A stretch of DNA of 64,000 nt from Cristatella mucedo (taxonomy: Eukaryota; Bryozoa; Phylactolaemata; Cristatellidae): the NCBI GenBank assembly GCA_009760855.2, contig WPIO01000033.1:1016001-1080000 (forward strand). Reading direction: 5' to 3'. The notes beneath the pieces are model-generated. The model was not told the DNA's origin, ran no database searches, and saw nothing but the letters and a program-made list of their open reading frames with translations. Position numbers and translations under genes: made by a program. Below, piece by piece: positions 25,261 through 36,512 of the stretch. Position 1 is the stretch's first letter. Every line of letters begins with the position of its first letter.

Positions 25261-26038
25261 GCCAACCGAGTGGGTTCTCAGCAGCCCCTCGTCGGCTCAG
25301 AGGCACTTTTCTTGTTATTCCATAATATAAATAATAAAATAATGTTATTTCATAATTCACGGATCTTAGTAGCAGCTGTAACATCTAGGAATGCATCTTA
25401 AAGAAGATAACTAACGATAATAGGCACTACGGTGGTAGCTAATAAGCAGGTTACCAGTCGCCGGCATATCTAACCCTGCCACCGGCAAATGTAACCCTGC
25501 CTCCGGCCATGGCAGACCCAGCCCGAAAGGGTAAGCGTTCAGATGTTCATAGGCACTTTATTTCCTGCAAGCTACGGTCAAACAACAAACAGATGAGCTC
25601 CAAACATGTCTTAGCTGTATCGGTATCCGTATACGATGTTTGCAAGGGCTTCGGTTTTCGGAAGAGATTATGCAACAGAAGAGAAATGCTAACAGCACTT
25701 GGTGTCAGGAGGCGAGAATATTAATCAAGCATGTTATGCAAATGTGTCAAAAATTATTGTCATTATTATAAATTAGGAGTGAGTGAATTAGGAATGAACT
25801 GCAATGTCTCCTTGCTGCGAATTCGTAGGTGCGGTCACTTGGAATCACAGGCTGAATAAACATAATTCTGTACTCGATTGGCAAAGTGTGGCTCATAGGT
25901 TCCTGGAGGTTGACTTCTTGCCTAGACATGTCCAGGTAGGAGTTCATCCTTTAATTTCCTTTGCATGGCAGTAGCCGGCATTCCAAAACAGCATTACCTA
26001 GCATTTTGGATAGATGCCTCATAATCCGCCCTTTGAAG

Positions 26039-26053
26039 CCCCCCCCCCCCCCC
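26039..26053. repeat. C15 homopolymer
   Basis: Fifteen C. Confidence 0.9.
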
Positions 26054-27017
26054 GTGATCGGCCCAATAATGCATTTTAATTGGGCAGGTGCCAGGCATGC
26101 CTCTACCGACCTGTGATTTAAGCTTCCGGATAGCTCTTTCTTGTCAGCAGCCATGCCACTTTGATGTGCTCAGTAACATCTGCTCACATTTATACAGGTA
26201 GGCGCCAGATTGTATGGCCATCCCTGGTTCTATAAGTTGGTTTGCTCGGTCGGCGGTGTGTATCATTGATACATCAGATGTTATTCTTAGCTGCTGAGTG
26301 TTAGTCAGCAGTCACTGCCTCTGGCTTATACTGGTATGCTACTTACGAAGCCCTAATGCTCTCTGCATCCTGCAGTCGGTTCCATCGAAGTGCTTCTCTT
26401 GCAGGGTATTCTAAGATACTTTTGCACCGACCTACCGTCACCTCACAGCACCCTTTGCATAAGTATCTTGCTGGACTTCGAGAGTATCACTGAGTTTAAG
26501 GATAGTTGACCACGAACTGTTCATAGCAAGGTGAGTACTCAGGATGAGAAGATCATGACTGTACGCTTTTGGCTGGACTGCTGTGTTTTGCTATTGAGAG
26601 GTAGGGCTATTTAAGGTGGGTCCTCCTGAGGTGATTGGCATAGCATGTTGAATCTCCCCTCTACTGTAGCAGAAGGCACTGAGCAGTGCTATGTCATGTT
26701 ATTACGCTTATTGTATTATGCTTGGCCTGCATGTCGATTTTACTTCGATTCCATAGTTGTGAGGCCTCCTTCCACATTGGCCTGCGATACTGCAAGTGAA
26801 TTGAATTGCTTCATAGCAAGGATAACCTTTATATAGGGTGCTCGAAAACTTCAAAGCACTGAGTAGCAATGCTGCAATACATGATTAATGCAATTGTAGT
26901 TGTCAAACAAGTGGGCTGTCGATTATATGATGGCATAACAATGTAATCAACATTGTGAAGTGGCTATATACATATTTAATTCACTTGTGTGTGTGTGTGT
27001 GCTATACGAATGACTCA

Positions 27018-27036
27018 CTATTATTATTATTATTAT
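27018..27036. repeat. Short (TTA)n run
   Basis: TTATTATTATTATTATT. It may be a lone LINE tail, but the stem-loop motif is not adjacent. Confidence 0.6.
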
Positions 27037-27949
27037 TCATATGATCGATATGTTTCAATAGATGATTTGGCAAGGAATGGTGACGAAAAGGGTTTATCTG
27101 CATGGGAGCATATACGGCACATTTAGAACGTGATTGCTGCAAGTTGGTGAATGTGCTAGTATCGAGCGCTTAATCGAGTAATTTTTGAAAACCAGCTAGA
27201 TTGTCGAAAAAGTACCGCAAAGTTATGAGAATCTCATCAGACGTTGACAGTCGAATTAATCGAAAATGCAAATCGTGAGGATTTCACATTATTAATACGT
27301 CTTGGTGAGATCACGTCTTCTTGCAAAGTTCAAACATGTTCACGTAAGTTGTTACGATGTCTTGTAGCTATGCTGACCTCCGAATTACACCATCGTCTTC
27401 GTGCTTCTGAAAGGCTCTTTACTGGATTCCGGTAAAAAAGTTCATTGAATGCTAAGTTGTATTACCTTGTTATGTTTTGTTTCTAGTTAGCCTATCTGGA
27501 TTTCCCCCTCCTTCTGTTGCAAGAGGGATTGGGATTAGATTTACTTTTCATATTAGAGTGATCGGGCAATGCATCATCTTAGTATGGCAGACGATGTGGT
27601 TGCTTCGCCCTAAAAATTAATGAAAGCCCGGTTGAAGACACTGTTGAAGAAGTATGGGAAGCCCTGCACCAGGGATCGCCAAAATGTGCACACGAATGTT
27701 TAGAGTGTAAGAAAAATAAAGGCCTTGATGCTAGATGTTTTTTGAGGCTGGTGTCTATCAGCCTCCGAAATAAGTATCCCTGGTTTCACTTCAATGTCAC
27801 AGATGATAGCCGTGAAGTGTTCTGTGGCACTACAGATTCAACATTTACATCGAAATTGCTGATTTTATTATTTGTCAGTAAAAAAAAAAGGACTAACTAA
27901 GCAAACTGGCACAGTCAAGCTGAGGGCACGACCCCCCCCCCCAGTTCCA

Positions 27950-28305
27950 GGTTCTGTCACCCTTCAGTCACTTGAGCAGTCATTGAGGCATCCCATAGTA
28001 TCAGCCTTTCTTCTAACTCAAGTTGTTCAGCTGTCCTAGCCGACGTCTAATCTTTTGGAGACCCACCCCTGTGCTGTCAAAGCTTGGAACTGCCTGTGTC
28101 GACTGAAATCGCAGCCTCTGACGACATTGAAAAGGAAGCTAAAAACCCTTGATTTTCATCATTCCTTTTGCTTGTCAGTACAAACTGTTCTTTAAGTGCT
28201 TATGCATGCTGCAACGGTGCTTTCTCATATATTATTTATTGCTTCCTTTCTAGCATATGCAAACTACCTAGAAAGAGATTCTCTGAGGACGATGTATACA
28301 TTTTA
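27950..28305 (+). mobile_element. Decayed LINE 3' fragment
   Basis: TTTTGGAGACCCACC, AAAGCTTGGAACTGCCTG and a 3'UTR with GTGCTTATGCATGCTGC align in order with the LINE C-terminal block (GDRAF...WNSLP) and 3'UTR. It ends with CTACCTAGAAAGAGATTC and TCTGAGGACG, the tail motif. Strongly diverged. Confidence 0.65.
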
Positions 28306-29779
28306 TCTTTTATTATTAATATTAATAAGTTAACTCGGGGTATCGCTAGACCACCACATCGACCCCTGAAAACCCCTTCATCGATGCCTTCAAGGACCTG
28401 ATTTGGTTATATGCAGTGCTTATGCACATTTTGTAGCTCAAACAGGTTTAAACCACACCTGGTTTGTCACTATATTGTGTAGTCGTTTGTAGGCAGTCAT
28501 GATTTAGTGTCATCTTTTGTGAAGCAACACTCATTCATTGCTTTGCATTTCCAAACTGCTCGAACTTTTGTGATTCCTTAATGCTCACTCCGACCTTTCT
28601 CTGTCAATTGGTCGGAGACCCTATGCTGGCGGTCTTCTTTATGCATGCATGATTATTAGCTGGAGTGAGTTATTTGAAAGAAGCCCCCTAAGTAGCCGTG
28701 CCCATGGCAACAAGCACCCGTTGTGGCAACTGGACCTGTCTAAAAATATTGCGGTTATACAATGCAGTACTGTCACTAATCTGATTGAAGGCACATTCTT
28801 TTAATGGCACAAGAGCCTTAGCAGCTTTCATTCAGCAGGCAGTAAATAATTGCTTAGATTCTGGACCTAGATCTTGTAAGTGCAAGCATATTACCCCTTT
28901 GGTTAAATCCATCCTTTCTCTTGTTCGTTGTGGCCGTTGTTCAAGTCAACAGTCATCAAATTAACATGCTGTTGCATTTTGCTTCCTGACTTCACAGACT
29001 TTTAATATAAAACTTACGGCAGGCAAGGCATGATTGGTGCTGGCACATGAAAGTGGTTGAATCCGGGTGAGCCTCGTGCATCAAAATCGATCAAATCAAA
29101 AGCCCTGCTGCAAGTGAAATATTTAGCCTAAGCAGAATTGGTGCATAATATGTGCATAATTTATTCTAGACCACTCCAAGCAACGGAAATTTAATATTTC
29201 TCATGGAAAAAGCATCACTAGTGCCTGCGTATCATTGTTAAATATGAATAACGTTTTAGCAGCATGGCAACAGATGTCTGCCCATATAGACACACATAGT
29301 GAAAACTATGTTCTCATTATGCAAAACCTAGCCTTAGCAAACTGAATCTAGCAGCACCCTCCTAGCTCAGGGTTACCCTACTCTGGAACTGACAATGTCA
29401 CTGATTTATGTGTATGATAGTTTCAGCATCTAAATGTTTCAATCAGTTCAGTTCTCTTTATTTAGCTAGAACAGAGGCCGAGATCTTGAGCCTCCACTAC
29501 AGGTATTAGGGTTACAGCCAGCTGTCTGTGTGTTGTTCCAATCTGGGTCTAAGTCGAGAGCACGTATGTTTCGGAACGAAACAGTAGCCAGCACCAGCTT
29601 CATTCCTGGTGATACAGACTCTTTGAGACAGCAGCCTCGTAACTTCCATCGGGAAATAGAATCGGTCTCGGCACTGGAATACGTCGGGATGCTTCCCGAT
29701 CTTCATTGGTAAAGTTCGGTCGAGCCAAGGTCGTCTGTGACTTATGCTACTTAGTTCTGACAGTGTTAGCTGCCCAGGG
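28306..29779. other. No gene recognised
   Basis: Unassigned, no repeat family identified. Confidence 0.55.
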
Positions 29780-30070
29780 CAAATATGTGTTCAGTGTATT
29801 CGTGTTCTGGCGACCTACCAATCGCAATTGCCTTGTATTGTACCACTCGCTCTGCTGATTCGATTCGTTTATCTGTGCCTCAATTCCAACCTCAAATCTA
29901 TTAGAGTCCATGTATGTTCCCAAAGGTGCGGAACTCACTCTCGACTGATGTGATGACATCCTCTGGCAATGAAACAGATAAAAAAACGATCTGTTATCAT
30001 ATCACAGCGTTTGCTAGGTCCTTGATAATTGACCTTTTTGTGCTTATGCATACTGACGTATGCATGTATG
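29780..30070 (+). mobile_element. LINE 3' fragment
   Basis: Reads TTRSADSIRLSVPQFQ, LKSIRVHV and VRNSLSTDVMTSSG across frames, corresponding to KSFGDRAF...WNSLPT-V-TSPD of better copies. TGCTTATGCATACTGACG of the 3'UTR follows. Confidence 0.7.
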
Positions 30071-30079
30071 GTATTACTC

Positions 30080-30150
30080 ACAATAATAATGTAATACAAT
30101 GGTATAGTGCCATTAGAACTGAATCTCTAGGCACTTTACAGTGCTGCATA
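30080..30150 (-). mobile_element. LINE 3' tail relic
   Basis: CAATAATAATG, ATAGTGCCATTAGAACTG, AATCTCTAGGCACTTTACAG: reverse complement of the LINE tail. It abuts a plus-strand fragment tail-to-tail. Confidence 0.65.
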
Positions 30151-31034
30151 GAAAACATTGCCAAATGTTTGACAAGCTTTTTTAAAAGCGTATGTGAAGT
30201 CACTAGATTTGCGTTTTCGGAGGGTGCTGTGCAAATTATTATTTTTTATATCTGCAAAGTATTATTTTTTTGTATTACCGCAATGGCAACGACTGATGAG
30301 ATCGGCACATACTGTTTGCATCTGCTACTCACGTGACAAAAGACATGGTTTCTGTAGACTTAATCTTAGTCCACATCGCTTGCCTTCTATCTTAAAATCC
30401 TGGCTCCACTGGTAGAAGTGTTGGGAAACTCTGACCGGTCCCGTTCCCTTGAAATAAGGTAAAGCAAGGTGTGCCATTAACTGACTGAATTCTGTGAGGC
30501 TTACTCTTATGCTTAAATGTCATTAAAAGTCTGCTGGCCTTGGGCAAATTCTTATTCTAATATTATCCACGAACCTTAAATAGCGTTCCTGAAGGTCACA
30601 TCCAGTTCGTGCAATGCATGACTATTTTTTCAGCACATAATGTCCAGTCTATCTGGTCTAATGCCGACAGCATATACGTGGTCAAATGTTCACAACATTT
30701 ATAGTTCACAATATGGTTATAGGTTTGGTTCACAGCATCATCATTTTTTAGCACACAAGGAAGTGCATTGACTGCACAGATATATCAGATTTGATTGATT
30801 CTGTGTTTATCCCACTGTTAAGGTGCTCCAGCTTCATGCGTGGCTCGAGCCCTGCCTTTACTTGTTTAGTGCCTTAAGAGAGATTAGTATTTTTGTTGTA
30901 AGGCAACGGTCTCTAGACCCAGCAGTATTACTACTGTTGAATGGTTATCCGACCTATTGTTTCCCTTTCCCCTAGATAGCGAGTCACCATTAGAAACCTT
31001 AGATCAAGGCAGAACACGATCGATAGAAGAATTT
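30151..31034. other. No gene recognised
   Basis: Unassigned. Confidence 0.55.
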
Positions 31035-31240
31035 GTCGATAGAAGTTATGCGTGCTGACAATGTGCATGCTGCCACTAACTACATTTGTATGCTGACCCT
31101 GTGCATGTCACCCCTAACCAAGTTATTCTTGTTGTTTTTCGAGCATGCTACCACCAACCATTCAGTCATGTTTGCTTTGCAGCAAATGTAAAGGGCCTAG
31201 AAAGAGATTGAGTTCTCTGAGGGTGCTTTATTATAGAAGA
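31035..31240 (+). mobile_element. LINE 3'UTR and tail
   Basis: TATGCGTGCTGACAATGTGC, GCATGTCACCCCTAACCAAG, TTTGCAGCAAATGTAAAGGG, CCTAGAAAGAGATTGAGTTC and TCTGAGGGTGCTTTATTA. This is close to the 36.5-kb copy over the 3'UTR, with no coding part. Confidence 0.88.
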
Positions 31241-31739
31241 GTTTAGCCTTCCGTATGGGATTCTAGATTCGTTTTTCAATGTATGTCAGCCGACCTTGCT
31301 TTGGAAGTCTCGGTACTGCAACGGCAGCCAGGTCTGAAGTTCTAAAAAAAATGCCAAAAGACAGCAGGCTGCCCTCCCTATAGCCTCCCTATAGTTTTCC
31401 TCTTTGCCGATGCCATTACACTATCTATCTATTCAGGAACCATTGATGGCTGACTTAGTTCTGCCCACAGCGCCCAGCTCTAATAGGAGGCTGGCATGAA
31501 AAAAGGTTTCCCAGAGGGTTCCCAGAACTGTGTCCCTGCTGCCATGCGTTTAGAATCAGTGTAATGCTGGCACATGGAGTTGTCTCCCGGATGGAAAGGC
31601 CCGGCACTCACTGGCTGTTATGAGCTCAGCCAGGCGGTCCGTCCAAAAGGTTATCGATCTATTGCAGAGCTCCCAACTCCACCTGAGCAGAACCAGCCTC
31701 GTGGCATAACACTGCCACCGCCTCCGAATTCCACTTGAA

Positions 31740-31802
31740 ATTTTTATAGCGAATATAAGAACTAAATCTATTTCTAGGCACTTTACGGTAGAGAGAAAGC
31801 AT
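31740..31802 (-). mobile_element. LINE 3' tail relic
   Basis: TTATAGCGAATATAAGAACT, AAATCTATTTCTAGGCACTT, TACGG: short reverse-complement tail match. Confidence 0.55.
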
Positions 31803-31949
31803 GCCATAGTTGGTTAGTCATAACGTGTACAGCATCGGGATGCGAAAATTTTGCAACGGCAATCCGAGTGGACCCCAATGCCACCGCTATTCTAACTGCA
31901 GTCGTTTAGTTTTACCTTAAATCAACCTTAAATTCTTATGAGACTATAC

Positions 31950-32225
31950 CTATAGTGCACATGCTTCCAAAGAAAGCATTTGAAGGAAGCTAAAAATGCA
32001 CCTGGTTCTCACAGCATTTTTCTGTACTTTGTGTGAACTTTTCTCTGGTGGGTCTTTGTGAATTGTTCTCTGGTGGGTCTTTGTGAATTGTACTCTGGGA
32101 TATTTACACGTGCTGATCCTGTACATGTTACTGCTAACTATATTGGCACATTTTGTACGTATCATGTGTAAAGTGCTTTGAAAGAAATTTAGCTGACAGC
32201 AATATCAAAATTTAATTAATATTAC
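31950..32225 (+). mobile_element. LINE 3'UTR relic with internal 25-bp duplication
   Basis: The start resembles the end of the LINE coding region (AAGCATTTGAAGGAAGC) and GTGGGTCTTTGTGAATTG of its 3'UTR. The end matches the tail (GTGTAAAGTGCTTTGAAAGA). TTCTCTGGTGGGTCTTTGTG plus AATTG is exactly doubled at 32041-32065 and 32066-32090, with a partial third copy. Confidence 0.65.
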
Positions 32226-32252
32226 TATTGCAGTTGGCAATAGTAGATGGCC

Positions 32253-32330
32253 TGCTGCAGGAGACGAACCCACGACTTTCGTCGAGAACTGGGAGCTGTG
32301 TGTTACCTACATCCCACCTAGCTCGGTGCA
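32253..32330 (-). mobile_element. tRNA-like SINE fragment
   Basis: The minus strand shows a box A-like GAGCTAGGTGGG (32324-32313) and a box B-like GGTTCGTCTCC (32270-32260). Degenerate. Confidence 0.45.
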
Positions 32331-32786
32331 GAAAAATGACACAAATTAACGGTATTGTTAATGGCAAAGTCCACAGTGGTGCATATTCTTTAGCTGTTTA
32401 CTGTTACCACCCAATCAGGTTCCACCTAGATAATTCCCGGCAGATCGAAGTTGTCAGCACTACTGCAGCTTTGATTTGATGTCTGGTTTGTCTAGTTGTA
32501 ATGTCATAAGGTTTTTTGTGCGTAAATGCCCTCAGTCGTAAACGCTGCTTGCAAGGTATATAAAAAAGCTGCACATTGCTTGTAATTTTTGGGCAAATAA
32601 AACATAAAAGGCCTGTCTGAATGTAATCACGACAGGTAGCGGACATTTAGAGGCAAATCGGCAATCTAGTTATCTATATCACTTACGTAGGTTAAAGAAT
32701 TTTTTCGTAGAGCAAAAACAAAATTTTTAGGATTTTTTGGGGTCAAGTTTAATGTAAAGAAGGGGGATGTTGTATTTGGGAGAGGT

Positions 32787-32960
32787 GTGAGTCGTGTTGG
32801 CACACCAGGTAAGGCGGTTGCTTTTCACGACCTCGGTCCCGAGGTTGTTGGTTCGAAACCTGCTGTGAACTATCCTTTATCGCCGCTGCAAGCGGTTGCG
32901 GTAGCCTTAAAGGCTCTTCTGTCGCTATACAAAAGAGTGTTAAATCGGCTAGTATTATTA
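32787..32960 (+). mobile_element. tRNA-derived SINE
   Basis: Head with box A TTGGCACACCAGG (32797-32809) and box B GGTTCGAAACC (32850-32860). The body reads TATCCTTTATCGCCGCTGCA, AGCGGTTGCGGTAGCC, AAAGGCTCTTCTGTCG and CTATACAAAAGAGTGTTAAA. It shares this order with copies at 12250 and 47690. Box A and B are internal RNA polymerase III promoter elements. Confidence 0.85.
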
Positions 32961-33187
32961 ATATTAAGTAGAGCTGGTTATTGTATCATAGATTAGCAGT
33001 GTAGCTGTTGTGGTCTTTCTATTCACATACTTACCGAAGTAGTGGACACTGTGTATTTTTTGTAATGCATTTCTCGGTCTCATGTCTTTAAGCTTGATGC
33101 ATTTCCTAGGTCGTTACGTTCACACAACTTCCTGGTTCAACTGCAAAGCTGAGCAAAGAATACTAAGGAAAATCGCTTCTTTTGTGG

Positions 33188-33189
<2 letters not shown>

Positions 33190-33243
<54 letters not shown>
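33190..33243. repeat. (CT)27 microsatellite
   Basis: Uninterrupted CT dinucleotides. Confidence 0.97.
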
Positions 33244-33246
<3 letters not shown>

Positions 33247-34592
33247 TCTCAATACTTTGCCTGAAAGTCTTCTTTATTTCTTTCCTTTGCAGCATATATA
33301 AAGTGCACGGTAGGCGAGCCGAGCGGCAGTGTCCGAGCACTGTCAGACTTGCTGGAAACTTATTGCAGCCATGTGCGATTCTTTCCAGCCTGTCGCTTTT
33401 CGGTCGAGTCGGCTGGCGCCGAACATCCCAGCCACAATTCAGCCAACCTATTAACGGGTCAGCATAAGTTGGTGAATGATGGTGGTCTTCGTCATAAGTG
33501 CTGCTGTGCCAGCCTACCTGATGGGCAGCTGCTCCTTAAGCTGACTCGACTTGTTCGAAGAAGCCCTTGGCCACTCGTGGGTGTGTTCCGAGTAAATGAA
33601 CTGATGCCCATCCATCTGGCCGGCCTCGGTTTCAGCCCGACATCAGTTTGCATTCATAATCGCTAGTCTCTGCGAGTCCACCTGCAGCCAGGGTATCTTT
33701 GGGAGACTGACGTGGGCCATGCTAATTGGCCATTTATCAGACTTCTATGTCACTGAGGAGAAGACCCTCCCACCGCCTACTGGCAGGAACCCTCAGAGCT
33801 AGCCACGACTACTAGACTTGCCGGCAGAAAGTTAATTGTACCCGTTTTTGACGTGATTTTTTGTGGCCTCTGCAAGAAGCTGCGGGTGCTGGTGAACAGC
33901 CGGCCCTTGCTGCCTCGTGCCAGCACCAGCCTGTGTTCGGCACGATGGGCGAGGACTGTGCTGCTGCCACCGATCGCATTCCCTCTGGTGCCAGGCCGGC
34001 GTTATCAGTACGGCCATTTGTCTTTTAGACCGGTCCAATAAAGATAATGTGAGCAAACGAGCAGCGGGACCGGACAGCTTCGAGGCATTCATCCTAAGTG
34101 CGATCGCCCGACGAAGGAGAGTACTCTAGCCGACGGTGTGGCGAGGCATGGCCATTCTGTGCCACCAAGGTGAGCTGTCCGCATTTGGCCGTCGCCTGCC
34201 CGTCTGCTGCCTGACTTTGCCATACGCGGTCCTCCCTGTAACTGCTTCTCTGAACATTGTTGAGATGGTAGAGGTCTGTTGCCAGACCAGAATCAGCCTG
34301 CTCAGGCTTGGGCGACCCGCCTAACCCGCTTTGGCCGCCAGGCTGCAGAAGCCTCGGCTGCCACAAGGACGGCCTGGTTTCGTGTGGTGATCGGCTGTGC
34401 TGCTGCCACCGCCGGTTCCAGGTCGGGCCTCTTGGTCACTATGGTTGGTGGGACTGGTAGGTTCCATTTTTTTCTGGCCATACCGGCCGTGTGAGATCTC
34501 AATTCAATGCATTCGGCTAGCTGCTCGTTTGTCGATGGCTTGAACACTGCTTCACGGCTTGGAGGCACTACAGCTTCGTGCCTGGGGGGGAG

Positions 34593-34652
<60 letters not shown>

Positions 34653-35432
34653 CGGGTGACCGACGTGAACGATTAGTAAATTGCTGCTGTCAATAATGCC
34701 TCTTGTCTTTGGCAACCGGTCTAGTAGGCAAGCAGAGGCCCTCATGGCGTGCACCACCTATGGTGAGGAAGGAGAATGGGTCTCAGCATCAGTTGCTTTA
34801 GGGAGTCCTGGTTGTCTTGCAATTAGAACAGCACAGCACTGTCTCAGTGTCCACGAATGAAGTCTGGCTGATACTGAGAACGTTTTGGAGTGAGGTTAGC
34901 TAGGGTGAGCTCCATAGGATTTCATAGCCGTGAGCCCAGTGGGCGTGTTGTGTTGCCCATACCCCTGGGTAGGGACACGGTATCGAATTTTAAAAATCTG
35001 GATGGTTCTTGTAGTGCTGGTTCTGGGGACATTCGTCGAAGTGTTTTTTTAATTGTGAAATGCTGTTGTTTCTTACATGCAGTATCGTGTAGCATCAGTT
35101 AGCAGCCTAGTATGGACAAGGTGCTCTTGATACTCACTGACACTCAGCTGTAAGTAGTGGCACGTGACTGTACAGATGCGTCCTGACTTTGCACGGGTGA
35201 GAGGAGCCAGTGGTTGCATTCCCAATAGTCTCCGCCTTTTCCCCTATATCTCACACCCCCTGACTTTCTCATGGAAATCGATGCACCACTGCAGCTCATC
35301 ACCCGGCTTCTTCCCAACCTTCTGTTTTCAATGAAAGCCTCCCTCAGGGCCCATTGTCATCTAGGGGTCCAAATATAAGAAGCTGGGTTTTTTAACATTG
35401 CATGAGGGTTTGAAGTGACGAGCGGCAAGTGA
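33244..35432. other. No gene recognised apart from the (GT)n microsatellite
   Basis: GC-richer part at 33850-34500 has overlapping frames of 60-150 codons with no known domain. Confidence 0.5.
34594..34650. repeat. (GT)n microsatellite
   Basis: GT run of about 57 bp, preceded by a G7 run. Confidence 0.97.
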
Positions 35433-35573
35433 CGCTCGATCTGCCCGAGCCATGCTGTACCTTTCCATTCTATGTACATGTACATCAGAATGTCACAGCA
35501 AAAGATTTGAGGGTTTTACTATAGCACTACCTGACCTATTAAACCCTTCAAGCTAGCACCACACTGCTAGAGC
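35433..35573 (+). repeat. 141-bp direct repeat, copy 1
   Basis: Matches 39532-39672 over 141 bp without gaps and with about six substitutions by eye. Shared landmarks are CGCTCGATCTGCCCGAGCCA, AAAGATTTGAGGGTTTTACT, GACCTATTAAACCCTTCAAG and CACACTGCTAGAGC. Identity stops sharply at both ends. Nature unknown. Confidence 0.92.
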
Positions 35574-36512
35574 ATATATAGTATTGTTATCAAGGCATGT
35601 GCGACTCTTGTGTCGGCCGTCGTGCGACGTCCTAGAAAGAGCTGGCAGACGCGAGCTTTATGCAAACCTAGTGTACTTTTTATCAAGTGTGTTATTATTG
35701 TTACTAAGTTGTTATAAATCGATCGACATTTTTCGTTGAACTATGTGACACACATGGGCTGCAACCGCAGCCGGGTGGGGTGGCTGGAGTATTCACATTT
35801 GCTCATATATCTAGGTGTATTTTAATTACTAGTCCCACGTCTTTCGGCATGTATATTAATGAAGTTACTTTAAAAAAATATTTGGAATAGCAATTATATC
35901 CGTGACTTGGCATCTCGGGTCAATTCGGCAGGAAAGGAGTATTTGCATGAGTACAACTGAAACGTCCCACCATCCCAGCCAGCCCTGTCGAGTGACTCTG
36001 CCGGTTGTAGTTGCTAATTGCTTCCACTGTGTACAGGATGGGGTGGGTTAGGCAGTACTTCGCTGGTGCTTCGCAGCCTGCAGCTTAAGCATTCGGCGCT
36101 CTTGCTTATTAGGGGTCACTTATTGTGTGTCAAGCAGGCTTTCAGTATGTCCACATCTAGCCAATGTCTCATCAAACGGCCGCCCTCCACTGAGTGAGCA
36201 ACTTGGGCTTGATTAAAATGCTCCGGGTGTGGGCACCAAGGCTGAGCTCAAATCTTTCTGCCGGGGCTGCGCATCCCTTACCTTGGCAAAAGAGAAGCCC
36301 AGTGCAAGCTTAGTGGCTTAGCTTGCCGAGTAGACCTACATTCACGCGAAAAAATCCTAAAAGTATGGCCACCACTGATGTGGCTATAAATTGGTTCGGG
36401 TAGTAGACGGTCTTCTTGTATGCCACACACCCTAAAATTATGCAAAGCGTGTAAAAATATTTATTGGCAGTCCAAAAACAAACACATACACTGCTAGTAT
36501 TTATTCGTTTAG
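35574..36512. other. No gene recognised
   Basis: Unassigned sequence between the first 141-bp repeat and the truncated LINE. No LINE coding phrases are seen upstream of 36513. Confidence 0.55.

Larger units (their letters stand above)
25261..27949. other. No gene recognised
   Basis: Unassigned DNA with C15 at 26039 and a C9-10 run near 27931. Frames up to 71 codons, no motif. Confidence 0.55.
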
